Source: Ruminococcus flavefaciens
GTDB lineage: Bacteria; Bacillota; Clostridia; Oscillospirales; Ruminococcaceae
Length of the DNA: 64,000 nt
Direction: 5' to 3'
Assembly (NCBI RefSeq): GCF_900119075.1
Contig: NZ_FPIP01000001.1
Location: 186,001-250,000 of the forward strand
Shown: in pieces, positions 25,903 through 34,604 of the stretch
Numbering within the stretch: position 1 is the first letter of the stretch
How the letters are laid out: each line of letters begins with the position of its first letter
Notes under the pieces: model-generated
The model's database searches: none
Told to the model about the DNA's origin: nothing
What the model saw: the letters and a program-made list of their open reading frames with translations, nothing else
Translations under genes and position numbers: made by a program

Positions 25903-27933
25903 ATGAAGAAAAAACACAGGCTGCTGCCGCTCCTGCTTGCCGGACTGCTGACGGTCAATGTCTGCGGCTGTTCCATGCAGGCTAATGACGATTCGTCAGG
26001 CAGCAAAAAGACCGAAGCAGAGGACTCAAAAGACGACGGGGATAAGTCCGAGGACAAGGATACCAAAAAGGAAAGACGCCCTCAGGACGATTTTTACGAC
26101 TATATCAACTATGATAAGCTTATGAACATGGAGATATCTTACGGTGAATCTGCTGCGTCATATTTCGCAGGTGAGGAGATACAAGATGTTATCGAGAATA
26201 TGATAGTTGAGATAGGAAATTCAAACGAGAAGTTTGCCGACGGCTCAAATGAACAGCTTGTCCATGATCTTTACAAACAGGCTATTGACTACAAGGAAAA
26301 CGACGATGTAGTAAAGACTATAATGGGCAACTGCGACAGGATACTTGCAGCAAAGGACGTTCAGGAGCTCTTTAAGATATGGGGCGACCTTTGTATAAAC
26401 TACGGCGCTCAGTCTATTTTTACTTTTAATATCGGAAGAGACTATACCGACGGAACCCGTTACTGTATCGAGCTTTACGGCGCAAATGATTTTCTTGGCA
26501 CATCGCTAAAGGACATAAAGGACGATTCAAGCAACTGCTCTGCGGCTAACGCTATTGCAAGAGATATGCACAGAGTAATGGGAGACGACTATGAGACTGC
26601 CGATGAAAAGGGCAGGCAAATGGTTTATCTTGCAATTGATATTGCAAATGCAACAGATACCGAGCATAATATGACTCTTGAAGAAATGATTGCTACTCCA
26701 AAGACCTCCTTTGCGGAGCTTGACAGTATTATGAGCAACCTTGACGGTTCTCTTGTTGAGATGTTCGTTGGTGACGCAGTAAGCAAAACTGACGGTATCT
26801 ACATTTACGATCCTGAACAGCTCAAGGCTGTAAACGAACTCATTACCGACGAAAACCTTGAAAAATGGCGTTCATACATATTTGCGGGCTATCTTAAGGA
26901 AATGGGTATGTATATCCCCGAGAGCAATTCTATTCTCAGGGACTACAATCCCGAGAGCAAGGAAAAGGACGAGAAGGTAGCTGCCTTTGCTGTAGTGAAT
27001 TACCTTGGAACTGCTATAAGCGAGCTCTATGCGGAGAGATATTATACTCCCGAGCTCGATAAAGGCATTCACAAGCTCTTTGACGAGATAATAGAAAGCT
27101 ACGACGACCTTATCAACAAGGCTGACTGGCTGACTGCCGATACAAGAAAGGCTCTTCTTAAAAAGCTTCACGGTATCAAGCTCCTTACGACTCCTACTCC
27201 TCACAAGGTGGATCCAAAGGACGCAAAGGTCATAGGAGCGGATTTTTATCATTCTTCTATCAATATCAAGAAAAAGACCACTGATGACAAGATAGAAAAG
27301 CTTGACAAGACCGTAAGTCTTGACGAGGTGGATATGTCAGCGGCTGAGTTCAACGCTCAGTATCTGCCAAGCAACTGTATCAACATCACAGTGGCTATCA
27401 TGCAGAAGCCGATGTTTGATCCCAATGGCGACAACGCCGAGAATCTTGGTGCACTGGGCAGCGTTGTGGGACATGAGATAGGTCATGCTTTTGATTCCAC
27501 CTGCATAAACTACAATGCAGAAGGAAAGTACGATCCAAGCTGGATTAACGATACCGATAAGCAGGTGCTCAAGGAGCGTGCAGACGCCCTTGCCGAGTAC
27601 TACAGCAAATTCACGATAATGGAGGTCTACCACGTAGACGGCAAGCTCACCAACAGCGAGAACTATGCCGACCTCAGCGGTATCGAGTGTGTTACCAATC
27701 TTGTGGACGACGAGGAGGAGCTTAAAAAGCTCTTCAAGGCGTATGCTCAGGCGTGGTGTACATTAATGGTGGATTCTGACGCTATAAGCTCACTTAAACT
27801 CGATCCGCACAGTCCTGCCAAGACCAGAGTTAATGCTGTCCTTGCCTCGAACAAGAAATTCAACGAGGTATACGATCTGAAAGAGGGCGACGGAATGTAC
27901 GTAGCTCCCGAGGAAAGGGTAAGCAGGTGGTAA
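25903..27933 (+). CDS. M13 (neprilysin-type) zinc metallopeptidase lipoprotein
   Basis: A 676-residue lipoprotein peptidase anchored outside the cell. The signal peptide ends in a lipobox (VCGC at residues 20-23), followed by an acidic/Lys linker of about 45 residues. The catalytic zinc site is VVGHEIGHAFDS at about residue 524, with the third ligand in SENYADLSGIEC and the terminal HSPAKTRVNAVLAS substrate-binding motif; all agree with family M13. ATG 25903 follows TGGAGG. It is separated by 3 bases from an ABC permease, so the three genes 25903-31132 form one operon. Confidence 0.93.
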   Translation: MKKKHRLLPLLLAGLLTVNVCGCSMQANDDSSGSKKTEAEDSKDDGDKSEDKDTKKERRPQDDFYDYINYDKLMNMEISYGESAASYFAGEEIQDVIENMIVEIGNSNEKFADGSNEQLVHDLYKQAIDYKENDDVVKTIMGNCDRILAAKDVQELFKIWGDLCINYGAQSIFTFNIGRDYTDGTRYCIELYGANDFLGTSLKDIKDDSSNCSAANAIARDMHRVMGDDYETADEKGRQMVYLAIDIANATDTEHNMTLEEMIATPKTSFAELDSIMSNLDGSLVEMFVGDAVSKTDGIYIYDPEQLKAVNELITDENLEKWRSYIFAGYLKEMGMYIPESNSILRDYNPESKEKDEKVAAFAVVNYLGTAISELYAERYYTPELDKGIHKLFDEIIESYDDLINKADWLTADTRKALLKKLHGIKLLTTPTPHKVDPKDAKVIGADFYHSSINIKKKTTDDKIEKLDKTVSLDEVDMSAAEFNAQYLPSNCINITVAIMQKPMFDPNGDNAENLGALGSVVGHEIGHAFDSTCINYNAEGKYDPSWINDTDKQVLKERADALAEYYSKFTIMEVYHVDGKLTNSENYADLSGIECVTNLVDDEEELKKLFKAYAQAWCTLMVDSDAISSLKLDPHSPAKTRVNAVLASNKKFNEVYDLKEGDGMYVAPEERVSRW

Positions 27934-27936
27934 GCG

Positions 27937-30393
27937 ATGAGATTGGTATTTAAGCATTTATTCAAAAATATATGGGCGCATAAGCTCAGAACGGTACTGC
28001 TCATACTCATTATTGCAGTATGCAGCTTTACGGCTATGATAAGCTTTGATATGAGCGGTTCGCTCAGCGGAATGATAAAGGGCGTATTCTCCAACACTCT
28101 CGGAACCTCGGATATACAGATAGATACAAAGTCGCCTGTGGACGACAGCTTCGGAGAGGGAGCTCCTGACTGCAATATCATAAAAATGGCTGCAATGGGC
28201 AGTGCATTTGACAGACACATAGATTTTGACAGCTCATATGTAAACCGTTCAATGATAACAGTATTCGGCTTGGATGAGGAGACAGCCAAGAAAATGAGCC
28301 TTATCCGCGAGGGCACTGAGCTCGGCGGCAAGAAGGCTGCTATTTCCGAGAGCTTTGCCGACGAATTCGGCTATAAGGAAGGCGACAAGATTGTTTTCCA
28401 CGGCGAGCAGGATAAGCCTGTAGAATTCACCGTAGGAAGCATTGAGAAGAAGCAGGGCGTCTTCAATATGGGCGAGATAGCGGTTATCAGCTTTGAGGAT
28501 ATGAAGGAGCTCACACTCAGCGGCGAACTTGAGATAACCAGCGTACTTGTTGACGTGAAGGACGACAGCCGCGTTGCTGAAGCCGAGAAGTTCTTCAAGA
28601 AAAAGTATCCTACAGCAGAGGTCACGAACTTCCTTGAAAGCAAGGAGATCACCGACGCTATCAAGAGCATAACAAGATTGTTTATCGTGCTTTTTGCAGT
28701 ATGTATGCTTCTTGTTATCTTCGTTACCATATCCGTTTCCGAGCGTATGATAGTAGACAAGATGTCTGTAGTCGGAACCTTCCGAAGTCTTGGTATCTCG
28801 GCTAAGAAGACCACCTTTGCTCTGATGTTCGAGAACGCATTGTACGGTCTTGCAGGCAGTATCATAGGTATTATTGTTTACTGTCTTATAAAGAAGCCGT
28901 TCTTTGACAACGCATTCGTAATAGGCGGCACAGATGCTATCAAGCCGCCCGTTCCTATGCCGAAGTGGTATCTTATCGCAGCAGTTATTCTTGGCTCAAT
29001 GCTCATCGAGTGTCTCTGCCCAATTAAGGAAGCTATAAAGGCGATAAAAACTCCTATCCGTGATATTATTTTCAATACAAAGGAAACAGAATACCGTCCA
29101 AGCAGAGTATTTACTGTTATCGGCATTATTCTCATGGCAGTGTCTGTTGTGACATTCTTCTTCAAGGACAGCTTCGTGCTCAGTATGACCTGCTTTGTGT
29201 GCTTTATAGCAGGCGTGGCAATGCTTTTCAACTATGTTGAGAGAGGTATCGCAAAGCTTCTTGCAAAGCTGTTTGCAAAGCGCAATTTCCCGATCGCACA
29301 TCTTGCGGCAATAGAGGCAGGAAACAAGAAGAGCACCGTAGGAAGCTCGGTACTGTGCGTGACAGCGGCTGCACTTGCTATCGTTATTTATATTTTCTCG
29401 AATTCACTTGCTTCCATGTATGCTCACGAAGCCTTCAAGAGCGACGTCATCTGTACGCTCAGCGAATGCAAATCGGATATATTATCCTATGTTGAGCAGC
29501 TTGACGGAGTAGAAAAGGTAGAGTTCTTCTATCTTATATCAGACAATCTCAAGCTTGACGATGAAAAGGTTGACTGCTATGTTTACGGCTTGAACAATGA
29601 CGGCGCAGAACTTGTATCTGCATTTGATCTTGATGTTGACAGCCTTGAAGAGAACGAGATATGCATTGACAGAATGCTCATGAAAAAGTACGGCTACAAA
29701 GTGGGCGACAAGATAAAGATGACCTTTATGGAAAAGGGCTATCTCCCGATAGTGAGAGAGTTTACTATCAAGGCTGAGGTCAAGATAGATTACATGACGG
29801 CGACGGGAACATCGGTCATTGTAAATGAGGACGTATTCAAGGAGATATACAACGACTTCCCGCAGTTCATGCTTGTGAGCGGCGATGACGCAAAGGCTCT
29901 GAAAAAGACCATACAGGATCATTCCGCAGACTACATACAGGTAGCTCTTACAAAGAGCGAGTATGACCTCAATGTGGCTCTTACAAAAGCTGTATTGAAA
30001 ATGATACTCAATACCCTTATTCTTATCGGCGTAGGACTTACATTCGTGGGAGTTGTAAGCAACCAGCTTATCGGACTTGAGGGAAGAAAGCGCGAGTGCG
30101 CTGTAATGACGTCAGTGGCTATGCCGCGAAAGAAGCTTTCAAAGATGTTCCTCATCGAGAACATGATATCCTCTGGATCAGCGCTTCTGTTCGCAGTGCC
30201 TATCGGTGTGTTCATGTCCTATGTATTCGGCAGGATAATGGATATACTGGAGCAGGTAATGCCGCTTCAGATACCTGTGGTCAAATGCGTGGTATATGCT
30301 GTATTCCTGTTCGGCGTATTCACACTGGTATCGCTTTTCCCAATAAGAGCACTGAAGAAAATGGACGTAGTTTCACAGCTGAAATACGAATAA
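27937..30393 (+). CDS. ABC transporter permease, FtsX/MacB type
   Basis: An 818-residue permease with the duplicated layout of large FtsX-like proteins: one N-terminal membrane helix (TVLLILIIAVCSFTAMISF), an extracellular domain, three helices around residues 245-360, a central helix pair around 390-430, a second anchor (VLCVTAAALAIVIYIF), another extracellular domain, and three final helices (IGVGLTFVGVVSN to FLFGVFTLVSLFPIRALKKM). Such exporters move peptides or lipids or transmit force rather than import. It works with the ATPase at 30407. The M13 peptidase upstream may process the same extracellular substrate (inference). Confidence 0.88.
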   Translation: MRLVFKHLFKNIWAHKLRTVLLILIIAVCSFTAMISFDMSGSLSGMIKGVFSNTLGTSDIQIDTKSPVDDSFGEGAPDCNIIKMAAMGSAFDRHIDFDSSYVNRSMITVFGLDEETAKKMSLIREGTELGGKKAAISESFADEFGYKEGDKIVFHGEQDKPVEFTVGSIEKKQGVFNMGEIAVISFEDMKELTLSGELEITSVLVDVKDDSRVAEAEKFFKKKYPTAEVTNFLESKEITDAIKSITRLFIVLFAVCMLLVIFVTISVSERMIVDKMSVVGTFRSLGISAKKTTFALMFENALYGLAGSIIGIIVYCLIKKPFFDNAFVIGGTDAIKPPVPMPKWYLIAAVILGSMLIECLCPIKEAIKAIKTPIRDIIFNTKETEYRPSRVFTVIGIILMAVSVVTFFFKDSFVLSMTCFVCFIAGVAMLFNYVERGIAKLLAKLFAKRNFPIAHLAAIEAGNKKSTVGSSVLCVTAAALAIVIYIFSNSLASMYAHEAFKSDVICTLSECKSDILSYVEQLDGVEKVEFFYLISDNLKLDDEKVDCYVYGLNNDGAELVSAFDLDVDSLEENEICIDRMLMKKYGYKVGDKIKMTFMEKGYLPIVREFTIKAEVKIDYMTATGTSVIVNEDVFKEIYNDFPQFMLVSGDDAKALKKTIQDHSADYIQVALTKSEYDLNVALTKAVLKMILNTLILIGVGLTFVGVVSNQLIGLEGRKRECAVMTSVAMPRKKLSKMFLIENMISSGSALLFAVPIGVFMSYVFGRIMDILEQVMPLQIPVVKCVVYAVFLFGVFTLVSLFPIRALKKMDVVSQLKYE

Positions 30394-30406
30394 AGGAGAG
30401 AGTACA

Positions 30407-31132
30407 ATGGCAAATGTAATAGAAGTAAACAATGTATATAAAGCATTCGGCAAGGGCGAGAGCATGACAAAGGTATTGTCGGGAGCATCACTCAGCGTAG
30501 AAAAGGGCGAGTTCGTATCACTTATGGGCGCTTCGGGAAGCGGTAAATCAACGCTTCTGTATCTCATAGGCGGACTGGACAGATACTTCAACGGCAATAT
30601 CAGCGTATGCGGCTATGACATCGGCAAGATGAAGGAGAAGGATCTGTCAAAGATGAGACTTGACAAGATAGGCTTTATCTTCCAGTTCTATAACCTTGTC
30701 CAGAATCTCAATGTAGAGGACAATATCCTGCTTCCCTCAAGCGTAAAGGGCAAGAGCAAGGCTGAAATGAAGGAGCAGCTCGATGAGATACTCCGTATCA
30801 CAGGACTTACCGAGAAGCGCAAGGCAAAGCCCTCAGAGCTTTCGGGCGGTCAGCAGCAGAGAGTCGCTATCGCAAGAGCGGTCATAGGCAATCCCGAGAT
30901 AATCCTCGCAGACGAGCCGACAGGTAATCTTGACTCAAACGCAGGCGCTGAGATAATGAAGCTGTTCTCAGACATCAACAAGCAGAAAGGCATAACTATT
31001 TTGCAGGTAACACACTCCCACAAGTGTGCTTCATACGGCGACAGAATAATCGAGCTTGTAAACGGCAGAACAGATATGCAGTCTGAAGAAAACGCAGAAG
31101 CTCCCGTACAGGAGACAGTTGCTGTTCAGTAA
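30407..31132 (+). CDS. ABC transporter ATP-binding protein, MacB/LolD type
   Basis: A 241-residue ATPase: Walker A GASGSGKSTLLYLIGG, Q-loop IFQFYNLVQNLNVEDN, signature LSGGQQQRVAIARAVIG, Walker B IILADEPTGNLDS and the switch His in VTHSHKCA. The YNLV...NVEDN sequence after the Q-loop is typical of the MacB/LolD class that pairs with FtsX-like permeases. AAGGAG precedes the ATG. The C-terminal 20 residues are acidic and outside the usual fold. Confidence 0.95.
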   Translation: MANVIEVNNVYKAFGKGESMTKVLSGASLSVEKGEFVSLMGASGSGKSTLLYLIGGLDRYFNGNISVCGYDIGKMKEKDLSKMRLDKIGFIFQFYNLVQNLNVEDNILLPSSVKGKSKAEMKEQLDEILRITGLTEKRKAKPSELSGGQQQRVAIARAVIGNPEIILADEPTGNLDSNAGAEIMKLFSDINKQKGITILQVTHSHKCASYGDRIIELVNGRTDMQSEENAEAPVQETVAVQ

Positions 31133-31140
31133 TACATAAG

Positions 31141-31168
31141 AAAAAGGACGCCTGAGGCGTCCTTTTTT
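31141..31168. terminator. Bidirectional terminator between the ABC operon and tetR
   Basis: GGACGCC-TGA-GGCGTCC stem with AAAAA before and TTTTTT after. Confidence 0.9.
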
Positions 31169-31718
31169 AACCGTAATTCTTGAAATAAAGACCTCCGAAG
31201 AGACTGAACATCAGCTTTGTGAGGAATGCTACATCAGCCTTGCAGCCCTGAAGCACATAGTTCTTGGCGATACTGTTCATGCCGCTGGCGATGAAGTCCA
31301 CGATGAATACGCGGTCATCGTCGGAAACGTCACCGATGAAATGCTCGCATTCGAGGAGCGACTTATACTGCACGTCATAGAGAAAATGTATCATGCTGTT
31401 CCGCACCAGAAGCTCTATGATATGTCTGTTATCCACGATATATCTGCTGTAGCCCTCGCAGAATGAGCGGAAAGCCGCAGAATGGCAGGCAGGGGAGCTC
31501 TTATCGGGGAGAAAGCAGCAGTTATGGCTGAGTTCATATACTACAACGTTTTCTTTTGTGCCGAAAAGGGAATAGAAGGTCTGGCGTGATACCTGAGCCT
31601 CGCGGCAGAGGTCGCTTACGCTTATATCATTGAATGGCATGGTTTCGAGAAGCCGCAGCAGCGCGTCTGAGATAAGCTTCTGAGACAGGAGAGCGGATTT
31701 GTTGCTGCCTTTATACAT
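31167..31718 (-). CDS. TetR family transcriptional regulator
   Basis: A 183-residue regulator with an N-terminal helix-turn-helix: LISDALLRLLETMPFNDISVSDLCREAQVSRQTFYSLFGTKENVV. The C-terminal ligand domain is long-helical with a Cys pair (HNCC) and resembles TetR_C_7/DhaS-type proteins; ligand unknown. ATG 31718 is preferred; an in-frame ATG 31772 upstream would lie across the probable operator. The regulator faces the DUF1858 gene across overlapping promoters and two copies of an operator-like palindrome, so it probably controls both. Confidence 0.88.
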   Translation of the reverse strand: MYKGSNKSALLSQKLISDALLRLLETMPFNDISVSDLCREAQVSRQTFYSLFGTKENVVVYELSHNCCFLPDKSSPACHSAAFRSFCEGYSRYIVDNRHIIELLVRNSMIHFLYDVQYKSLLECEHFIGDVSDDDRVFIVDFIASGMNSIAKNYVLQGCKADVAFLTKLMFSLFGGLYFKNYG

Positions 31719-31758
31719 GGACAAAATACCTCGCTTTGTAAAAGTTAACGGTAGCTCC

Positions 31759-31772
31759 TTGACAAATGTCAA
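31759..31772. promoter_or_regulatory. Probable TetR operator 1 (TTGACAAATGTCAA)
   Basis: Palindrome TTGACA-AA-TGTCAA that contains the -35 box of the plus-strand promoter. The related sequence at 31803-31814 is its reverse complement over 12 bases. Confidence 0.65.
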
Positions 31773-31787
31773 AGACTATGATAATAT
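31759..31787 (+). promoter_or_regulatory. Promoter for the DUF1858 gene
   Basis: TTGACA 31759-31764, 17-base spacer, TAATAT 31782-31787. Confidence 0.75.
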
Positions 31788-31814
31788 TATAACAACGGGC
31801 TGGACATTTGTCAA
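31786..31814 (-). promoter_or_regulatory. Promoter for tetR, face to face with the DUF1858 promoter
   Basis: On the minus strand TTGACA (31814-31809), 17-base spacer, TATAAT (31791-31786). Its -10 overlaps that of the plus-strand promoter by two bases. Confidence 0.75.
31803..31814. promoter_or_regulatory. Probable TetR operator 2 (GACATTTGTCAA)
   Basis: Reverse complement of TTGACAAATGTC in operator 1. It overlaps the -35 of the tetR promoter and lies just downstream of the start point of the DUF1858 promoter. Confidence 0.6.
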
Positions 31815-31843
31815 GCCCTGAATAAAAAAACGGAGGTCACAAT

Positions 31844-32044
31844 ATGGCACAGGTTACAAAGGAAACAAAGATAGGCGAGCTTCTCCAGCTTGATAAGGAC
31901 GTATCACCAATTCTTTTCAGTATCGGAATGCACTGCCTCGGATGTCCTGCTTCACAGGGCGAGTCCATCGAGGAAGCAGCAATGGTTCACGGAGTAAACG
32001 CAGACGAGCTTGTAAATGCTATCAATCAGAAGCTTGCTGAATAA
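31844..32044 (+). CDS. DUF1858 redox-disulfide protein
   Basis: A 66-residue protein made of one DUF1858 domain (hybrid-cluster-protein-associated redox disulfide domain): KIGELLQLDKDVSPILFSIGMHCLGCPASQGESIEEAAMVHG. The CLGC pair is the likely redox-active or metal site. CGGAGG precedes the ATG. It is a single-gene unit with its own promoter, probable TetR operators and terminator; electron-transfer partner is not known. Confidence 0.9.
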   Translation: MAQVTKETKIGELLQLDKDVSPILFSIGMHCLGCPASQGESIEEAAMVHGVNADELVNAINQKLAE

Positions 32045-32059
32045 TAGCATATAATAATC

Positions 32060-32086
32060 AATGGCACCCGAAAGGGTGCCATTTTT
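32060..32086 (+). terminator. Intrinsic terminator after the DUF1858 gene
   Basis: AATGGCACCC-GAAA-GGGTGCCATT followed by TTT; a GNRA-type loop. Confidence 0.9.
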
Positions 32087-32087
32087 G

Positions 32088-34061
32088 TTATGGAGTAACT
32101 ATATTGTGGTCGTATACCAGCAGATTGAAATCAATTCCGTTGATACTTCTCTGAGCTGTACGTATCGGCTCATTGTATATCGGGAAGTCTGAAAGATTCA
32201 TCTGCTCCATTTCGTTGCCTGAAAGAAGCAGGAAGTATTCGCCCTGCTCGGGATCAGTCTCATACCATCTCTTAGAGGACTGATACGGACGGCTGAATAC
32301 GCCTCTTTCGTTTACATCGACATCGCTTACCTTTATTCTTTCACCTGTGATAACGGTTACCGAGTTAGCGTTCCAGAATGTGGCATAGCCTCTGTTTACG
32401 CCCTCTTCCTCAAGGAAGTCAGCAAGCATATACTGTGTATTGTGCTTGTACTCGTCCTTCTTCATCTTTCTGACGTCGTTGCAGTGAAGCATGCCTGCCA
32501 TGAATATAGGAACGAAGAGTATTACGGTTATTCTTGAAACATCTACGCTTCTTGTGACAGACCATGAAAGGAAAAGGATACTTACTATAAGTGAAGTGCC
32601 TATCATAGGGATAATACGCCAGTCTGCTGCTGCAAGAACGCCGAAGACATATCCCATGATGTTTACAGCTGTAACAGCCCAGTGCATCCATATCCAGATA
32701 CGGAGCATCTTAGCTTTGCGGTCGTCGCCGAACTTTTTATAATAGCAGGTAGCGATTACAGGGATAACAGCGATAAGGATAGCAGCCATAAGGAATATCA
32801 TATTCGGGATACCCTCTTCGCTTGTGAACTTTACATACTGTAAGCTCTTTACGCCGAGAAGTCTCATCCATGCAAACGGCAGATTATGGAAGTGCTCCAG
32901 CCATTCCTCCATAGGTGAGAAGTTTGAATTAGCCTCCTGATAGCCTGCTGTCATGTCTCCGAGGAGCTTGTTGTTTATAGCGTTTCCTAATACAGCCATG
33001 ATAAGGAATACTAAACATCTGAATGTAACGAGAGCGGTCTTGCCGCTGAGGAGCTTATGCTTGGTATTCACGAACTGCTCAGCGAAAACAGCTCCTGCGA
33101 ACGGGAGAGCGAACAGTGTGAAGCCTGTGATTCCGTCTGTGCCTGTAAGGAGCATGAATAAGCAGATACAGAGGAAGATGATAAGCTTGTGGATAGTGGT
33201 CTTTTTATTGTTCTTGCCGTCCTTTTTGAGGGCTCTTGCCTTGCTGCCGACAGAGAGAAAGCGGAAGTACATGAACGCTCCTATTACAAGGAAAAGTATA
33301 CCTAAGCTGTAGTAAATGGTATGTCCCCAGAAAATCTCTCTCATTTTCTGAGTAGAGAGCGTAATGGAGAGGAAAATAGCCGTGCCCACAAGCGACATCG
33401 GATAGCTGCCTGTCATCTCGTGTATCATGAATACGAGGAACACGGTCAGCAGTATGAAGAAGCACATCATACCAACGATATGTGCGGTCATTGAGAGTCC
33501 GAAGAAGTGGAGCAGGGGATACATGATAGTGCTTGTGCTGAACGGAAGGAAGCAGGCGTAGCTGAATTCCTGATCGTACACGTGACCGCTCTCTGCGGTA
33601 GCGTTAGCCCACATGATAGTATCTGTGCAGTCTGCGTGGAACTCTGCCTTCTGAGCAGTAGTTACATAGTAGGTAGTAACGCATACAGCTCCGAGGAAGA
33701 TGATGCCTGCAACTACCCAGATGATTATCTTGCTTAGCAGGTCAAAGTGATACTTCTCGCGGACAGAAACGGGAGCAGCTTCTGCTTCTTCGCCCTCAGC
33801 TTCTTTTTCGTCAGCATTTTCGGGAGCTTTCTCCGCTTCATCTGTTTCAGCCTTTTTGTCGGAGTCCTCTTCTGTAAGGTCGAGTATATTCTCGGTTGCG
33901 TCAGCTGCGTCTTCGGTAAGGTCTATGACGTCGGAAGCAGTCTCCTCGGCGGTTTCTACAGCCTTCTCAGCCTCTTCCTTTACCTCCTGTGCAGTCTCGG
34001 CAGCCTTTTTAACAGCGTCTTCTGTGTTTTTTGCGGCGCTGTTTTTATTATTCTTTGACAA
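32088..34061 (-). CDS. Polytopic membrane protein, glycosyltransferase-like, with acidic N-terminal extension
   Basis: About 657 residues. The first 110 are hydrophilic and rich in Glu, Ala and Asp with repeated ETAEE/DLTE units; then about 11 membrane segments follow, starting at IIIWVVAGIIFLGAVCV. The early extracellular Asp in HADCTDTIMWANATAESG is in a position like that of the catalytic Asp of GT-C lipid-linked sugar transferases, and there is a C-terminal soluble part. TTG 34061 is preferred, 9 bases from AAGGAG; TTG 34070 abuts it. It shares an operon with GtrA and an FAD enzyme, which favours a role in surface glycan modification (inference). Confidence 0.65.
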   Translation of the reverse strand: MSKNNKNSAAKNTEDAVKKAAETAQEVKEEAEKAVETAEETASDVIDLTEDAADATENILDLTEEDSDKKAETDEAEKAPENADEKEAEGEEAEAAPVSVREKYHFDLLSKIIIWVVAGIIFLGAVCVTTYYVTTAQKAEFHADCTDTIMWANATAESGHVYDQEFSYACFLPFSTSTIMYPLLHFFGLSMTAHIVGMMCFFILLTVFLVFMIHEMTGSYPMSLVGTAIFLSITLSTQKMREIFWGHTIYYSLGILFLVIGAFMYFRFLSVGSKARALKKDGKNNKKTTIHKLIIFLCICLFMLLTGTDGITGFTLFALPFAGAVFAEQFVNTKHKLLSGKTALVTFRCLVFLIMAVLGNAINNKLLGDMTAGYQEANSNFSPMEEWLEHFHNLPFAWMRLLGVKSLQYVKFTSEEGIPNMIFLMAAILIAVIPVIATCYYKKFGDDRKAKMLRIWIWMHWAVTAVNIMGYVFGVLAAADWRIIPMIGTSLIVSILFLSWSVTRSVDVSRITVILFVPIFMAGMLHCNDVRKMKKDEYKHNTQYMLADFLEEEGVNRGYATFWNANSVTVITGERIKVSDVDVNERGVFSRPYQSSKRWYETDPEQGEYFLLLSGNEMEQMNLSDFPIYNEPIRTAQRSINGIDFNLLVYDHNIVTP

Positions 34062-34083
34062 TGTTATCAACTCCTTAGAATTT

Positions 34084-34108
34084 TATAGGCGGATACTATC
34101 CGCCTATA
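34084..34108. other. Perfect hairpin between gtrA and the membrane protein gene
   Basis: TATAGGCGGATA paired with TATCCGCCTATA, one base between arms. Not followed by a T run on either strand, so an mRNA stability or processing hairpin is more likely than a terminator. Confidence 0.55.
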
Positions 34109-34118
34109 ATAATTAATT

Positions 34119-34604
34119 TCAGTTCTTGTCTTCCTTTTTGGTATAAAGGAGTATTTTTCTTGCGAAGAAGTTCCAGAGGAACGATACCGCAGTTGAAACT
34201 ACCTTTGCGATTATCTGGAAGAGGCTTGTTGTATCGCCAAGCCATATCTCGAAAAGCTTGGTAATGCCAATGGTTATAAGAAGTCCCACAACACCGATAG
34301 CGGCAAAGCTGATAAACTCAACAAACTTGTTCTCTACCTTTGAGTTTTTGAATATCCAGAATGTACTTATAACATAGTTTACTGCAAGACCTGCGATAAA
34401 TGACAGGGAATTGGCTATCCAGCCGAATTCCTTCTGTTCTCCGAAAGCAAATCTGAACAGTATATAGGATAATGCGAAGTCAACGACAAATGCAAGTCCG
34501 CCGACGAAAAGGTAGCGGAAGAACTGTATCAGCGTATTATCCGTATCACCGACAAACAGCTTCTTGAACTGTTTGTCGCGGAATATCTGCTTAATCTCGT
34601 CCAT
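34119..34604 (-). CDS. GtrA family membrane protein
   Basis: A 161-residue protein with four membrane segments (FVGGLAFVVDFALSYILF, NSLSFIAGLAVNYVISTFWIF, FAAIGVVGLLITIGI, VVSTAVSFLWNFFARKIL), the GtrA/DPMS pattern including the FLWNFFARKxxL ending. GtrA proteins are thought to move or hold polyprenyl-linked sugars. Its ATG overlaps the stop of the FAD enzyme by one base, showing tight coupling. Confidence 0.9.
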   Translation of the reverse strand: MDEIKQIFRDKQFKKLFVGDTDNTLIQFFRYLFVGGLAFVVDFALSYILFRFAFGEQKEFGWIANSLSFIAGLAVNYVISTFWIFKNSKVENKFVEFISFAAIGVVGLLITIGITKLFEIWLGDTTSLFQIIAKVVSTAVSFLWNFFARKILLYTKKEDKN

